A stretch of DNA of 64,000 bases from Inia geoffrensis. Its lineage: Eukaryota; Chordata; Mammalia; Artiodactyla; Iniidae. The notes beneath the pieces are model-generated. The model saw only the letters and a program-made list of their open reading frames with translations, did no database searches and was not told the origin of the DNA. Shown here piece after piece: positions 33,420-45,699 of the stretch. A program made the position numbers and the translations under genes. Each line of letters opens with the position of its first letter. Within the stretch, counting starts at the first letter, position 1. Location: the NCBI GenBank assembly GCA_036417435.1, contig CM070905.1:22855592-22919591 (forward strand), in the 5' to 3' direction.

Positions 33420-36400
33420 AGGCTTTTCGCCGCCCTGGTGGGCTCCGGGGGAAGCGCAAGGCTGGGAGGAGGGCTGCAAACCAGAGCCGGAGGGAGTTCC
33501 TGCTCTGAGGATTAGTTTCTTCAGCCCCTTCTCAGGGCATCACGGCAAGTCGTTACCACTTTTGTGGCCCCGGGGTGGCCCCGCCCAGCCTCAGGGGGCG
33601 AGAAGTTCTCGGACCTTCTGCTTCGCTGCCACCCATCCTGGGAGCCTCGGAGAACGCAGCTGAGACATTCTCCCCCCCCCCTTGCCCTTACTCCCATCCC
33701 TGTTTGCTCTAGGAGCACCCGAGGCCCCTGAGCTCTGCTGTGGGGTGGGCGGCGCGTCTCCAGCGCCTCACCGGTGAGCGCATCCTACGGATTGCGCTGG
33801 GAAGGTGCCGCCCCGGAGTCTGGGATCGCCCCATTCCGTGGCCCCCTCCAGGCTGAGCCATTCACTCTCCCTTCCCCCAGCCCTGGCATCCCTACGCTGT
33901 GTATAGATGTACCCTCCAGGGGCTGGGGGTGCTAATACTGGCTCAGAGAGATTAGGAACTGGAAGCCGGCGGTGCCCTAATCAACCTCTCCCCACCCCCA
34001 TCGCCACCCCCATCGGTTAGGTGAGGACTGAGCCTCTCTGCATTCTGCCCGGCTTCGCAAAGCTCTTGAGGATTAAAAGCCCGATTTTCCTCCTGGGGGA
34101 CAGGTGGCGGATGTCTGCATTATACCCCTGGTTCTCGGGCGAGGGGGCGGGGGTCACTGGGCTCAACCGGGTGCGCACCACCCTCTGCCCAGCCCGCAGT
34201 GGGCCCAATGGGCACCGAGTCGGCAGGTCTCCCAGCCGAGAAAGAAATCTATCCTGACTGTGGACCGAGCGCACCCAAAGGAACGTGGTGGCCCCATGCC
34301 CAGCTCTTAGCTGCAGCCGGCCAGCACATTCCCCGTGAGGTTGGTTCTCGGTTCAGATTCTGGCTGCTGACCTGCAGCCTCCGCCGCTTGTCTCTTTATC
34401 ATTCATGACCGCCCCTTCCTGCACTGAAGACCCTGGCCCTGCTACTGGGAGGGAAGGGGGAGCCTCTGGAGTCGGTCTTATGCAAAGAAGAAAAAATTCC
34501 GGGGTACCAGTCTCGCTTGTAAGAATTTTGTTTATGCCTTTTCCTCTATGAAGTGGGTGAATGGGGCGCAGTGGCTCCTGGCTTGAGCCCACACAACTCC
34601 TGCCACCGTGTTAATGGTGGGTGCCCTGGCGTCCAGGACAGCGAGGAAAGCAGCTTTGGGCCCCTCCCCTGCGACCTCATAGGGAGAAACGGCGGCAGGT
34701 ACTGCGTCCGGGGCACATCCGGGGGCCCCAAACACTCCGAGCCTCCAGCCCCTTGGACCTCGGGGACATTCGATGGAGACCCCGTCGCTGCCGGGAGCGG
34801 GTAGCGCAGCTGGGATCCGGAACTCCAGAATCACTGTGTAGAAGTCGAGGGGAGAGCCTGGGGGCTTTAGGATGGTCAAAGACCCGGAGTCTCGGAGGGC
34901 TCGGCCTCTGGACCTCTCAGGAGCCCTTAGCACAGGAGGGGAACATGGGACCTGCTCTGTGCTCCAGGGCACCTGCGCTGAGGGAGGGAAACCTCTAGGG
35001 GAAGTGAGACTCGGATGTCAGGAGGTCCTAGTACAGTGCAGGATGGTGAGGCTGAGACCACCGGGGAAGGGGTTTTTCAGCAGAGACCTTGTAGGGTGTG
35101 TAGGATACAGGAGACCCTCAAGTATTTTGGGCAGTTTGCTGGCACTGGTGTCAACCTGTCCCCCTCCCCCCCCCCGCCCCCCGCAGGTCAGCTCTCCTTT
35201 TGACCTGCTCCGGCCGTGGGTGTTCTTTTCTTTGCCAGGAGCTCACTCACGGCCAGGGTGGGAGATGGGGACCAGCCTCCTCGGGGACCTTATCTTCATC
35301 TTCCCACTCCCAGAAGTGGATTTCTGTGCCTTTGGATTTCAAGGTCAGGGCTGTGTCGTCCCCCCACCCCGCCCCCCCGGGAGGGAAGAGGAGGCTGCTC
35401 CGAGGACCCCTCTCAAACCACAGTTTGCCTCTTGACTTTTCAAATGAGATTTTTGTTGCTTACGACCCTCCCAGCTCTCCTTGCCCCCCATTTCCCACAG
35501 AGCGGGGAGATCCTGCTTTCCCGGGGGCCAGGCCTGAGCCCACCTTAGTTGAAATTGGAGACGTACTGCAGGGCCCTGGGGCTTGACCCCAGCGGGGGTG
35601 GCAGTTGTGGCGCCACCCAGGCACTGCGGCACTGGGGCCTGACGCACTCCTGTTAGCAGGGGTGAGGCAAGCGCAGGGGAGGAGCCTTGCCCAGGTCTGC
35701 ACTGAGAAATGGAGGCTGGAAGGGGATTTGGCCTTGTAAGCTGTTCTCTGCAAAGATGAGGAAAACAGAGACCGTGTGTCTCCACAGAGATGCCGGGTTA
35801 GTCAGGAGAGCACCTAAGAACCTGGGGACCTGTTATGGCGCCCTTACCTGTGGTCGCTTTTACTTCCAGGGCTGGGGAGAGCAGAATCCATAACTACAGT
35901 CCTCTCCTCAGACCTTTGCCTGCTCCTTGGTTGCCTGGTGCCAGGCTAATGCCCAATGTTGCCCCTCAGAGAAAAGGAATTCGGGGTTCTGTTTAAATAC
36001 CCCAGGTAAGGCTTCTCATTGCTTAGAGTGGAGGCCTTGGGAAAGAGCTCCCGGACATTTCTCAAAGAGGATCTGCATCCCCTGCAGTGCAGTGGCCTGG
36101 GTTCCTATTAACATGCAGATTTATGGGTGGGCCTCCTAATCTACATTTCAACGGCCCCTTGGCTGAGTCTGCAGGTTACACCCGGGGCGCTGTTGGTCCC
36201 CTGGACACACTGTCTTTGCTAACAAGGCTCCCCAAAACTCCCCTCCCGCCCCCCAGGCTGGGAGATACCCTGTCTCTTCTTTAGCAGAGTTCAGAGTTGT
36301 AGTGGGGGAAACTGAGGCAGACTGCCAGGCAGTGACTTCTAAAAACCTCTTCCCACCGGGCTGGGTTGGCTTCTGGAAGACCAGAGCCCAGCAGTGGGAT

Positions 36401-37558
36401 GTGTTGAGGCAGGACTGGGGAGTAGCTGGGGGTGGGGAGGGTGAAGTGTAGAGCAGTGATTTGGGCTCCCCTGGGCACAAGTGACAGGGGCAGAGTTGGG
36501 TGAGAACTTGGCGTAGGTGCAAGCAGCCCTGAGGTCACTGGGAGAAGCATCGCCAAGGGGTTTTCAGAGTTTCCAGACCAGACGACGCTCTCTGACACTT
36601 CCAGGGGGCTCTTCTAGCCACTGTGCCTCTGGGCTCCAGGCTGCCCTGGAGTAGGCCGAATTACTGCTCTGCAGAGCCCCCAGCCCTCTGCCCTGGGCAC
36701 CCTCTCTCCCTCCGCCTTCCCAGGGCGCCTGGCACCAGAGGCAGGAGCCGCCACAGTGACTTCTCTCTCGAGGTAGCTGCTCTGGCAACCACTGATGCAA
36801 CCTCTCCTTGCCCCTCCCTTGCCTCCCTCGCCTCTGCTTTCCTCTGCAGTTCCCTCAGAGCCAGCCAGAAGCCTCTCCCCTTGCTGGAGGGCAGCCGTGC
36901 CTCTAGCTCCCTCCATGCTGCCTGCTTGGCCATGGGTCTTCCGGCCCACCTGCCCTCCTATCCTGGTCTTCTCCCGCCTTGGTCCTAGCCACAGGCCAGA
37001 AGCAGAGATGCCCAGCCTGGGCAGTTCACGGTCTGATCTGGTTTGGGATGGGAATCCAGGGAGCAGCAGGTTTGATTTGCCCCCTGGGGCTCTTTCTGCC
37101 ATTACGGGGCAGGCTGGGGATGGAAGATGGTGGAGACCAAGGCATCTTGGAACAGGACGGCTGGTGTCTACGCTCAGAGGCCAGGAGAGGTGCCCTGGAT
37201 GTCCTGTTGGTCACTGTTCGTTTGGGGCCTGGCATGATGGGCAGAGAGGAGGCTCTGGACAGCTGCTGGCTACTCTGAGGTGGATTTACTCCATCCCCAG
37301 CCTGAGCAAGGGTGGGCTGGGGGATGGGGCAGGGGCTGTGGTGGGCTTTCAGGTTGAGACAGGAAACACCTTGAGATGGACATCTCCCCCACCCTTTTCA
37401 AAGCCAGGAGTTCAGCCCTTCTCCCCTGCTGTCATTGTCTCCTCAAAGGTCAGCTTGCTCTGAGACGTGGCTTGTGAAGGTGTGGGGTGAGGGGGCTGCT
37501 AAGCAGGGGGTGGGAGGCCGGGCCTTGGGAGCGGGAGTCTCTCCACAGGGTCGGCAGG
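33420..37558 (+). other. Inferred intron or upstream part of the microRNA primary transcript
   Basis: GC-moderate with scattered CpG and no coding exon. 36020-36175 resembles a diverged hAT MER5-type relic (catgcagatttatgggtggg). Runs of C or G occur at 33670 and 35161-35184. No young SINE. Confidence 0.4.
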
Positions 37559-37668
37559 CTGGAGAGTGCGACTCCTGTTCTGTGTATGGCACTGGTAGAA
37601 TTCACTGTGAACAGTCTCAGTCAGTGAATTACCGAAGGGCCATAAACAGAGCAGAGACAGATCCGCGA
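37559..37668 (+). ncRNA. MIR183: pre-miR-183
   Basis: The 110-base hairpin aligns base for base to the human precursor as I remember it, with about four differences, all in the outer stem or flanks. miR-183-5p is 37585-37606 (tatggcactggtagaattca then ct) and miR-183-3p is 37624-37645. The arms pair across the loop around aacagtctcag. Mature strands show no change. The seed, positions 2-8, is AUGGCAC. It is the first member of a co-transcribed, sensory-organ-enriched trio; miR-96 follows 144 bases later on the same strand. Gene on the + strand, converging with NRF1. Confidence 0.98.
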
Positions 37669-37812
37669 GTGTCTCAGGAGCACCTCACCCCACTCTGGCC
37701 TCCCCAGTGGGCCTGGACGTCGGAAACGGGCTTCTTCCAGGGGGTGCAGGGATGCTTAAGATACCAACCCCTCCAGCGGGTCCCCAGAGGGTCCACACCA
37801 CTACCATCTGCT

Positions 37813-37890
37813 TGGCCGATTTTGGCACTAGCACATTTTTGCTTGTGTCTCTCCGCTCTGAGCAATCATGTGCAGTGCCAATATGGGAAA
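37813..37890 (+). ncRNA. MIR96: pre-miR-96
   Basis: 78-base hairpin, identical to the human precursor as far as I recall. miR-96-5p is 37821-37843 (tttggcactagcacattttt then gct) and miR-96-3p is 37864-37885. The loop is the tgtgtctctccgctctgag region. The seed is UUGGCAC. In humans and mice, seed changes in miR-96 cause progressive hearing loss (DFNA50 and the diminuendo mouse); the seed here is intact. It sits between miR-183 and miR-182 and is expected to be cut from the same primary transcript. Confidence 0.98.
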
Positions 37891-37899
37891 AGCGGGATG

Positions 37900-40800
37900 C
37901 TGCAGCCTGTCACCTCCCCCCGCATCTTGTGTCTGGGCCCCAACGCTCCTCGCTGTCTCCCTGGCCCATCTGGCTCAGCTGCCGTGAGGGCCATGGCCCG
38001 TGGGCAGCCAGATCGCCTTACACTGCCTGGGGCCACAGCAGAGCTGGAAGCCAGGCAATCTGAGCTGGCCCAGCAGATGGGGCTGCCTGCGGCAGTGGAG
38101 GGGGTGGGTCACCATCTGTAGGGCCAGCCTGGGTGGTGCCATGGGTTGGAGAGGCTCAGCTCGGCTCCCAGCACACCCTTGGGGTGAGACCTGGGCTGGC
38201 AGCACTGGGCCTGGCCTTCTGCCGCAGGAACTGAGGGAGGCAGCTCCTGGCACTGGGGTGGCCTTGAGATCAGGCTGGGTGTTTGCGGGGGACTGTTGTC
38301 CCTGGGGGAGCGCCTGCCATGGAGTGGGTCATCTGGATAGCGCTAAGAGCAGGGTACTTGGTGAGCTTGGAGTTGGAGTGTGGTTCAGGCCCTGCCTCTG
38401 GAAGGTTCTGGGACAGAGGCCAATAGTCCCCTTCACACACCACAGACAGGAATGTGGCTCCCTGACTCCCTGGATAGGGGCTTTGATTATTGAATCTTTA
38501 CCGTCATTGGTGTATCAGGTGACATCACATAAGTCATCTCATTGCTCTCCACTACAGCCCTGTGGGGTGTGGGATTTTTAAAGTCATGTTATGGACAGGG
38601 TAACAGGCTCTGAGAGGAAAGGCCTGGCTGAAGAGCCCAGTCAATGAGTGGTAGAGCTGGGCCTGAGTGGTACTTCAGCCACCAGCCACAACGTGGGTGG
38701 GGTCAGCCCCGTTGATGGGTTTTGTGCTGTGGGCACCCCCTGCCCCCCAGGGCTTGCAGGCACCTCAGCTCTTGAACCTATCGGCCTGGGCTCCCGAGGA
38801 TGCCCCCGGCCAGCAGACATTGAGGCCGAGAGGCCCGGACCCAGGAGGCCTGCCAGCTGACCTGGGATACTGACCACCTGGGAGCTGTCAGGCCTGAAGT
38901 CACTGTCACTGTCCCTGATGGAGATGCTTCTCCGTGGGGTGGGAGGGGGAGGGCGAGCCTCAGGCAAGGGCTGGTAACTTAATGTGTATCAGTAAGAGCC
39001 AAAATAAGAGGCAATTTTGGTTTCTGGGCCAGGGAGTGGTGGGGCCAGGATGCCTGGCTGAGGCTGTCAGTGGAGGACAGCCGGATCCAGTGGGCTGCTC
39101 CCAACCGCCCCTGCCCAGGGCCCTCAGGACCACCTTGGATGGGCCAACCCATTTCCCTGCCTGTTTCCCAGCAGGGAGGAGCCCCTTCCTAGTTCCTCCT
39201 GGGTGTGGCGATGGTATCGCTGTGCAGAAGTTCTTCCGAGCCCTGCAGAAAAAAGGAGCTGTTGGCTTATTTCAGGATAGACGGGGGAGGGGACTCCTGC
39301 CCTGGTCAGCTGCCCCTGCAGCTGCATCTCCCCTCTGACAGCCCAGCCCCACGCGGAGCAGAGGCTCCAGGCCTAAAATGGCTGACCTGCCCGAGAGCTT
39401 CCCCGCCAGAGCTCGGGGCTCTAGGTCTGAGGGGCAGGGAAGAAGGGAGTGACCCCTGGCCAGCAGGGGCGTTGGAAGCCCAGTGGGTGCGACAGAGCAT
39501 CTCGGGGGCTTCTGGAGGGTGGCCCTTACAGCTGCCTCTCCGATTCCGGGTGGTCTGCAGCTGGGCTCCAATTCTTCCCGAGGCTTTGCTTCCGCGCCTC
39601 ACGCCTGCCCAGGTGGGCACCTTTGCTGAGCCCTGCCTAGCAGGTACCAGTTAGGGGTGTGGAGGGACCAGTTCTGTGTCTGTCTCCAGCCAGCCTCCAT
39701 GCCCTGCTGCCTCTGGGGGCCCAGCTCAGGGGTCCCCGGGGAAGACCGCCGGCCCCAATTAGTTTCAGTCAGGCCCTCACTTCTGGCTTGAGAGATGAGT
39801 TCGCCCACAATAGTGATGACCCCAGGATGGGACCCCTGCAGCCGGCTCTCCTCCCCGTTTCCCGGCAGTTTGGGGTGGAGGGGGAAGGCTTTCCTTTGCC
39901 TCCCCACCTGTCTGTCCCGCCTTTGTTCCTCACCACCCTGTACAATGGGGCCTGAATCCTTTGCCTGTTTCCCAGGGGAAATGGGCAAAAGGTTTTTACC
40001 CATTCAACAGGAACCTCGGAGTCTGGGAGATGTTTAATCCATCCAATGCCCTGTGCCCCACAGGAATTCCTACGGTCTGACTTAAGTCTCTCCCGCTGCA
40101 GCTGAAAGCATTTTCTTGTCAGAGTGGGAAGGTGTCTGGGAAGCACTTTGCTCTGGTTTCGGGTGTTTTTCAAGAGCAGCCGCTCCCGGGTGTCTGCCTC
40201 CCAGTGCGGGGGCCCCTCGCCCGGGGGGCTTGGAGCCGCTGGAGCTGGCAGCTCCCTGGAGGGGCTGTGTGAGGTGGATTTTCCTGACTCCCCGCCCTCC
40301 CCCGCACTCCATTTCCGTAGGCAGTCCCGGCCATTATCCCAGTCCCTGCCCTGGCTCCGCGAAATGCGATCCGGCTCCATTGATTGCCCGTGGGGGCCCG
40401 CAGTGCTGCCGGGCTGGTGCGCCCGTGGCTGAGAAGGCCCCCCTCCCAAAACGGCGTCCACAGGCCCCAGGCTGCCCTGCGGCGTGGCCCCTGCAGGTGG
40501 GAAGGGCGCGACCCTGCCCACCTACACACTCTGCTGGGAGCCCCCGGGGGAGCCTGCCTCCTGGCCGAGTCTGCCCGGGCAATTCTCTGGGACCAACAGC
40601 CCCGTTTGCGCTGGTGCCTCCAACAGGGCTACCCACGCCCACAAGCCGTGCCCTTGCTCAGCGCACCCCTCCCCAGAGGGGTATCTGTCCCGGTGAGTCA
40701 CAGCTGAGGATGGCCTGGCTGTGTTGTGTGCATCTCTCTTCTTCCCAGTGGTGGGGCTGCTGTCTCCCGGCCCCTGCGGAGGGCCGCAGCCCTGTGGGAT

Positions 40801-41910
40801 GGAATCGGCTGCTGCTCCAGCCTGGGCTTCTGGTTTGGAAACGGGCCCACCTGTGATTTGGTCTTACTGGCCAGGGGCCTTTAGGGCAAATAGATCCTTC
40901 CAGCCTTGGAAGGCTGGGCTGCCATGCGGACAGAAGACGTGAGGACCTAAGGGGCTTCAACACCCCTTAGGAAAGGACCTGACTACACCTGGGGGATGTG
41001 GGGCACAGGTGTGTGCTGTCTTTGGGGTAAGTTACCTGGAGGCCTGAGGAGGTGCTACTCTGGGGAACCAGACTGCACTAACCCTCCACGGTGTATGGAG
41101 TGGAGGGGCTAGTGTGGGTGTATGTGGTGGGTTCCTTGGTCACGGAACGCTGTGTACATGGGATAAGCTGGCTCTGGCCTGGCCCATTCCTGCCATTGAC
41201 TGGCCAAGATGAGTGAGGTCAGTGCGCCCAGAGGCTACCCTAGCCCAGTCGTGGGTGGAAGGCCCCGCCCAGGTGTTCACGACCATCCTCAGGGAAGAGA
41301 TGGCAGCAAGTGGAGCAGGTTGCCTCTTTGGGGCTTGATAGGGAAGAGTATTATGTACAGAAACTCGCCTGCCTCCCTGCAGAAGGAGGGACTGACATGG
41401 AAGGGTCTTCCTGGATCAAATGGGCCAGTGACGTGGAGTGCCTGGTAAACGGCAAAGCTCTGCCACTTTAGCTGGCTCTTCTCTAGAGCCCAGGCAGAGG
41501 ACTCCCGGGTTTAGAGAGGTGCCCCAGTCCCTGAACTCCCTCCATCCCCCTGCGGCACACCTGTCCCCTGCTGAACCCCTTGCTGGTGGCCTGGAGTAGA
41601 GATACCTAGCCTGGGGTTCCCCCGAGAGCAGGGGGGCATAGCCTCGAGGCCTGGGCTGGGTCCTAATGGCTGCCCCCTCCGTGTCCCCTCCATCCTGTCC
41701 AGTGGGACTGCACAGGGACCGCGAGGAGAGGGAGGGACCGAGGAGGGGCCGGGCTCCCACAGCAGGGCAGCCACCAGGAAGAAGGCCGTAGTGACCTCGT
41801 CCTAGCTGTGGGGAGGGTGCCTCCCTCCTGGCCCTCCCCAGACCTCACTAACTGTCCCTGTCTCTTCCCTCAGCACAGGCCTCGGCCTCCCCAGCCTCCG
41901 GGGTCCCGGG
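37900..41910 (+). other. Spacer between miR-96 and miR-182
   Basis: 38580-38680 is a reverse MIR relic (ggtaacaggctctgagagga... gtggtagagctgggcctg). The remainder is GC-moderate, with frames over 200 codons (for example 40116-40856) that resemble no protein and overlap equally long frames on the other strand. I see no further microRNA hairpin with a familiar sequence. Confidence 0.5.
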
Positions 41911-41914
41911 TCTG

Positions 41915-42024
41915 CCGCCGCTTGCCTCCCACGGTTTTTGGCAATGGTAGAACTCACACTGGTGAGGTATTGGGATCCGGTGGTTCTAGACTTGCCAACT
42001 ATGGTGCGAGGGCTCAGCAAGCAA
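41915..42024 (+). ncRNA. MIR182: pre-miR-182
   Basis: A 110-base hairpin 4.0 kb beyond miR-96, the usual mammalian spacing. miR-182-5p is 41937-41960 (tttggcaatggtagaactca then cact) and miR-182-3p is 41981-42001. Both arms match the human products. The terminal loop differs (ggtattggga here, with an AACA-type loop in human), as do several bases in the basal stem and 3' flank. The seed, UUGGCAA, overlaps that of miR-96. Most abundant member of the cluster in retina in other mammals. Confidence 0.98.
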
Positions 42025-45000
42025 CTCTGCAGCCAGCCGCCGAGGGAGGGTCCACGCTCTACCAGGACCTGCTGCCCCACTGGGACAGAGGGGGCTCGGA
42101 TCCGCAGACCACCGGGCAGTGGCAGAGGGCAGGTGCAGCTGGAAGTGACGCTCGGTGTTTCCCTGCATCCCCCTGAGGTCACAGGTCTCTGAATCAGCGG
42201 GAAAGCCGTACTCTGGCCCTTGGTGCTACGGAGAGAGCTTGCGGTCCCAGCTGAGGTGAGGGAGTGGGTGGGGTGCCGGGCTTAGGAAGGAGGGAACGCT
42301 GGGGTTCCGGTGCCCTCACTCGGCTCTTCTAGGTGATGAGCCTCCTCACTCTCTGCGTCGGAGGCCCTGTTCAGGGTGGGCTCTTGAGGCCCCTGGGGAG
42401 GATCTCCTCTTCCACACTGAGAGCAGGTCTTCCCATTGGGCTGTTGGCTGGGGGTGTGAGGGCAGAGAGAGGGCTGGCTGTCCATCCACAGGCATCCAGT
42501 AATCTTCCTGAGGCAGTGGAGGGACAGACAGATGGGACAAAGGCCCCCGAGATGTGATGTCTAAGCCGCTTGCATAGGTACGGGACTGGCTCCCTGCGGA
42601 GCTGGTGGCCTGGGGGGCTGGACCGCTGCCTCCAGCTGCAGCTCTGTGCTGGGTGGATGGGCTGCTGATGCCTCAGAGTCTGGTAACAAAGCCTGCACCT
42701 GCCTCCCCAGAGCCTGGTTGCAGCAGGAGCTCCTTGAGACAGACCACGGGGTCAAGGACCTGGCTTGGGTCAGGATTAGGTGGGAGAGTGGGGTGAGCTG
42801 TGGCTGTTGGGGAACCTTCTGTGCCTACAGAAGGCTCAGGGCCAGCTGGACTAGAGCTCCAAGCGTGTGTGCGTGCGCCCCTGCCTCTTCTGACTCACGG
42901 GGAGCCATACAAATGCAAAGCCCTGCTCCCCAGCCCCAGGCCTGACCAGCCTTCCATTTCTGGGAAGACCCCGTCCCCTGCAGCTCTAGCTGTCTTTCCC
43001 CCTCACCTACTCTCAGAGGGTTGTCAGAGGCTCCAAACACTGGGGCTGATGGTGGGCATCGCCAGGCAGCCCGCTCTAGGCTTGCCCTGGTGCATGTAGC
43101 TGCAGCCTTTCAGGAGGAGATGGGCCGAGTGAGGAACTCTGAGGGAGAAGGCTGTTGAGCGTGTGTCCCCCCAGAAGAGGGCATCTGAGCCTATAGCTCT
43201 TAAGAACGAGAAGGGGACTGTCCTTTCACAGGAGTTTAAAAACCTGATAAATGATGGCCAGGCATGGGGAGGTCGTGGGTTTGTTCCTTGTGCCACACGT
43301 TTATTAAGCACTCACTGCATACCACAGTGTACAGCCGGAACAGGCAGTGTGAAGGGTGTGAGGGGCACTTGCCGGGATGTGGGAGCCCTGGAGGATGAGG
43401 GACATGGAACTGGGATGAGGGAGAGGAGGAGGAAAGGAGCCGTTGGAGAAAGAGCAGGTTTCCTTGGGGACCACGCCAGGCTGGAAGGCAGGCCGTTGTT
43501 GAGGGCCTTGGAGGCTGTTTGTCCTTGAACCCGAGGGCAGTGGGAGCCATGGAAGGCAGAGAGAAGGGATGTGATCAGGTGTGTGATTTGGCAAGATCAC
43601 TTGCAGTAGGTGGAGGTAGAATGGAGGGACGAGACGGGCACGGGTCCCTGGTGAGGGCGCTGATCTGCGTGTTGATCTGAGGGGGAGATGGTGGTCTGGG
43701 TGAGTGGAGGCGGTGAGGTTGGATTGGGGCGAGAAGAGTAACCAGAGACAGACCCCTTGGGAAGGCAAGTGCGGGAACATGGGTCTCCCGCCTTAAAGGA
43801 TTCTGTTCCTAAGCCCGTGAGCGGCGAGGCGAGGGTGAGCTGTAGTAATAACACCGCAGGCACCCTCAAGGGGCAGCCCGTGGTCCGCTGGGCGCAGGCC
43901 CTGTGTGGCGCTCCAGGGCAAGCACTGGGCTAACGGCCTGATGAGAATAAATTATCATCAAAGCCAAGGAGGTGGGCAGAGCAGGAGGTCAGGCCGCCCA
44001 CATCCAGCACTCGGCCTCTTTCCTGCTCCAGGGAATTTTGAGGCCTGGAAGGGCAGACAGGAATGGGATTATTCTGGGGCCTTGGTGGGGAGTTGAGGAA
44101 ATTGGGGGGGGTGGGGGGCTTTGGGCAGATTTAGTCAAGGTGAAAGCTACCCATCTTTGAGCAGCTTATTATGTGTATTTTCGTGATTTCAATTAATCCT
44201 CACACTCAGTGGGCCAGCCGGGATGGATGAAGCACCTTGACCTCAGCGAGGGGCAGGGAAGCCCACCCCTGGCCATCTGCCTCCCGAGGCTGCGAACGAA
44301 TGCTGCTTTGTGTGCCTGGAAGGAGCTGCCGTGGGCTGTAGGGGTCCTGCCCTCCCCTGGGAGCCACGGTTGCCGGGGCGATGGAAATAGCCAGGGCTGA
44401 TGGAGGGGACCTGGGCACCTGGGCACCATCACCACTGCTGCCTCCCAGCCTGTTCCCCCGACCGACCGTACTCAGCGCTAATCTGACCATCACACCCCGC
44501 CCCTCCTCCCACCCCAGGATAAGCCCAAGCGCCTTACCTGGTTTACGAGGCCGGCCCTCTGTGACCTGGCCTGCCACCTTGTCGCTGCTCCTGGTTTCCC
44601 TTCGTGCTCAGCTAGGAGGGGAGTCCACGTGGGGGTCTTGCCCCGCCCCTCACCTTTGTGGGTGTCCTTGAATCTACATCTATGGTCTGGCAGTGACCCA
44701 AATGCCCCGGACACAGCTCTTCCCCAGTCCTAGCCGCCTCACTGAAAGCATCTGCTAGTAGATCCACTTCCCAGGCCGAGTCTCACTCATACTTTTATGC
44801 CCAGGGCCGGCAAGGTGTGTAACAAGGCATGTGACAGGGAGGCCCTGGAATGACAGGGCATTGAATTATAGCTTCCACACTCTGCATGACCTTAGGCACC
44901 TCCAGGATCCTGGTCACCCCAGAGCCCCAGTTCCCCACAAGTGGAAGGGACACTCATGGCACAGGTAGCCCATCAGCCCCCTTAGGTCGAAGGGAGGTGC

Positions 45001-45470
45001 TCCAGTGAGCCAACTGATATTCCTGTTGGACCTTAACGGCAAAGGGCTGGGCTCGCTGCTGGAGGGTGTAGACGGGACCTGTCCTGCCACATGCAGCTCA
45101 ACTGGGGTGGTAGGACAGGTACAGTAACAGCCATGTAGATGGAGGGCAGGTCCGTGCGGTGGAGATGGTAGGAGGCACTGGGCCCAGAGGAAGGAATGGC
45201 CCCCAAGGCAGGGCTTTGAGTAAACGCAGCACCTAGACTGAGCCTTAGAGGAGAGGATCACATGGAGAGAAAAGCGGGCAGCAGTGGGCTCCAGGGGGAC
45301 AAAGCCATAGCCAAGAGATGCCAGAAGAGTCAAAAAGGAGTAGTGGGAGAAAAGGCTGAGGAGCCCTGGACTCACCCCTCAGAGTCTGCTCAGCCTGGAG
45401 GACGTGATTCTGTTCTCACCACAGTCACTGGCCACAGGCTACAGTCAGAGCATGTAGTTGACACAACCAG
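42025..45470. other. Region downstream of miR-182, old repeats only
   Basis: 43290-43760 contains a tttattaagcactcactgca start and a gtgatttggcaagatcactt segment typical of old mammalian repeats (family not assigned). 44155-44300 is a reverse MIR (gcttattatgtgtattttcg, caattaatcctcacactcag). 44860-44945 is a forward MIR relic. No coding sequence. Confidence 0.45.
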
Positions 45471-45482
45471 GACAGTACAGAG

Positions 45483-45689
45483 CAGTGGCCTCCTGGGGGC
45501 AATTCTTGCCCCTCTGGGGGACACTTGGCAATATCTGGAGACTCGATTGTCACGACTGGAGTGGTGGTTGCTACCAGCATCTAGTGGGTGGAGGCCAGGG
45601 ATGCTGTTCAACACCCTACAATGCACGGTATAGCTTCTCACGACAGAGAATGATGGGCTCAAAATGTCAAGAGAGGTTGAGAAACCCCA
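45483..45689. mobile_element. Short hAT-type DNA transposon
   Basis: The ends cagtggcctcctgg and ggttgagaaacccca form imperfect inverted repeats, with 8-base flanks gtacagag (45475-45482) and gtacggag (45690-45697). The interior (gggacacttggcaatatctg, agtgggtggaggccagggat) is a familiar non-autonomous MER-type hAT element. Confidence 0.8.
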
Positions 45690-45699
45690 GTACGGAGTG

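Larger units (their letters stand above)
30300..33420. promoter_or_regulatory. CpG island upstream of the miR-183/96/182 cluster
   Basis: About 3 kb of high GC and frequent CpG ending 4.1 kb before pre-miR-183. It holds two separate promoter-like groups (30853-30911 and 32536-32583), each followed by a good splice donor. In humans a CpG island several kb upstream of miR-183 is the promoter region of the cluster; by position and strand this is its counterpart. Direction (+) is inferred from the microRNAs. An antisense or bidirectional transcript cannot be excluded. Confidence 0.75.
30936..42024 (+). ncRNA. Inferred primary transcript of the miR-183/96/182 cluster
   Basis: One + strand polycistronic transcript is inferred from the shared orientation, the conserved spacing and the single upstream CpG island. 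The start could be near 30936 or near 32600. The 3' end is unknown: it must lie beyond 42024, and an aataaa at 43946-43951 is the first plausible poly(A) signal I noticed, with nothing else to support it. Confidence 0.55.

Noticed and set aside
39769..40856. Frames of about 250 codons on both strands between miR-96 and miR-182
   Set aside because: They overlap each other, have no familiar motif and no splice or promoter context.
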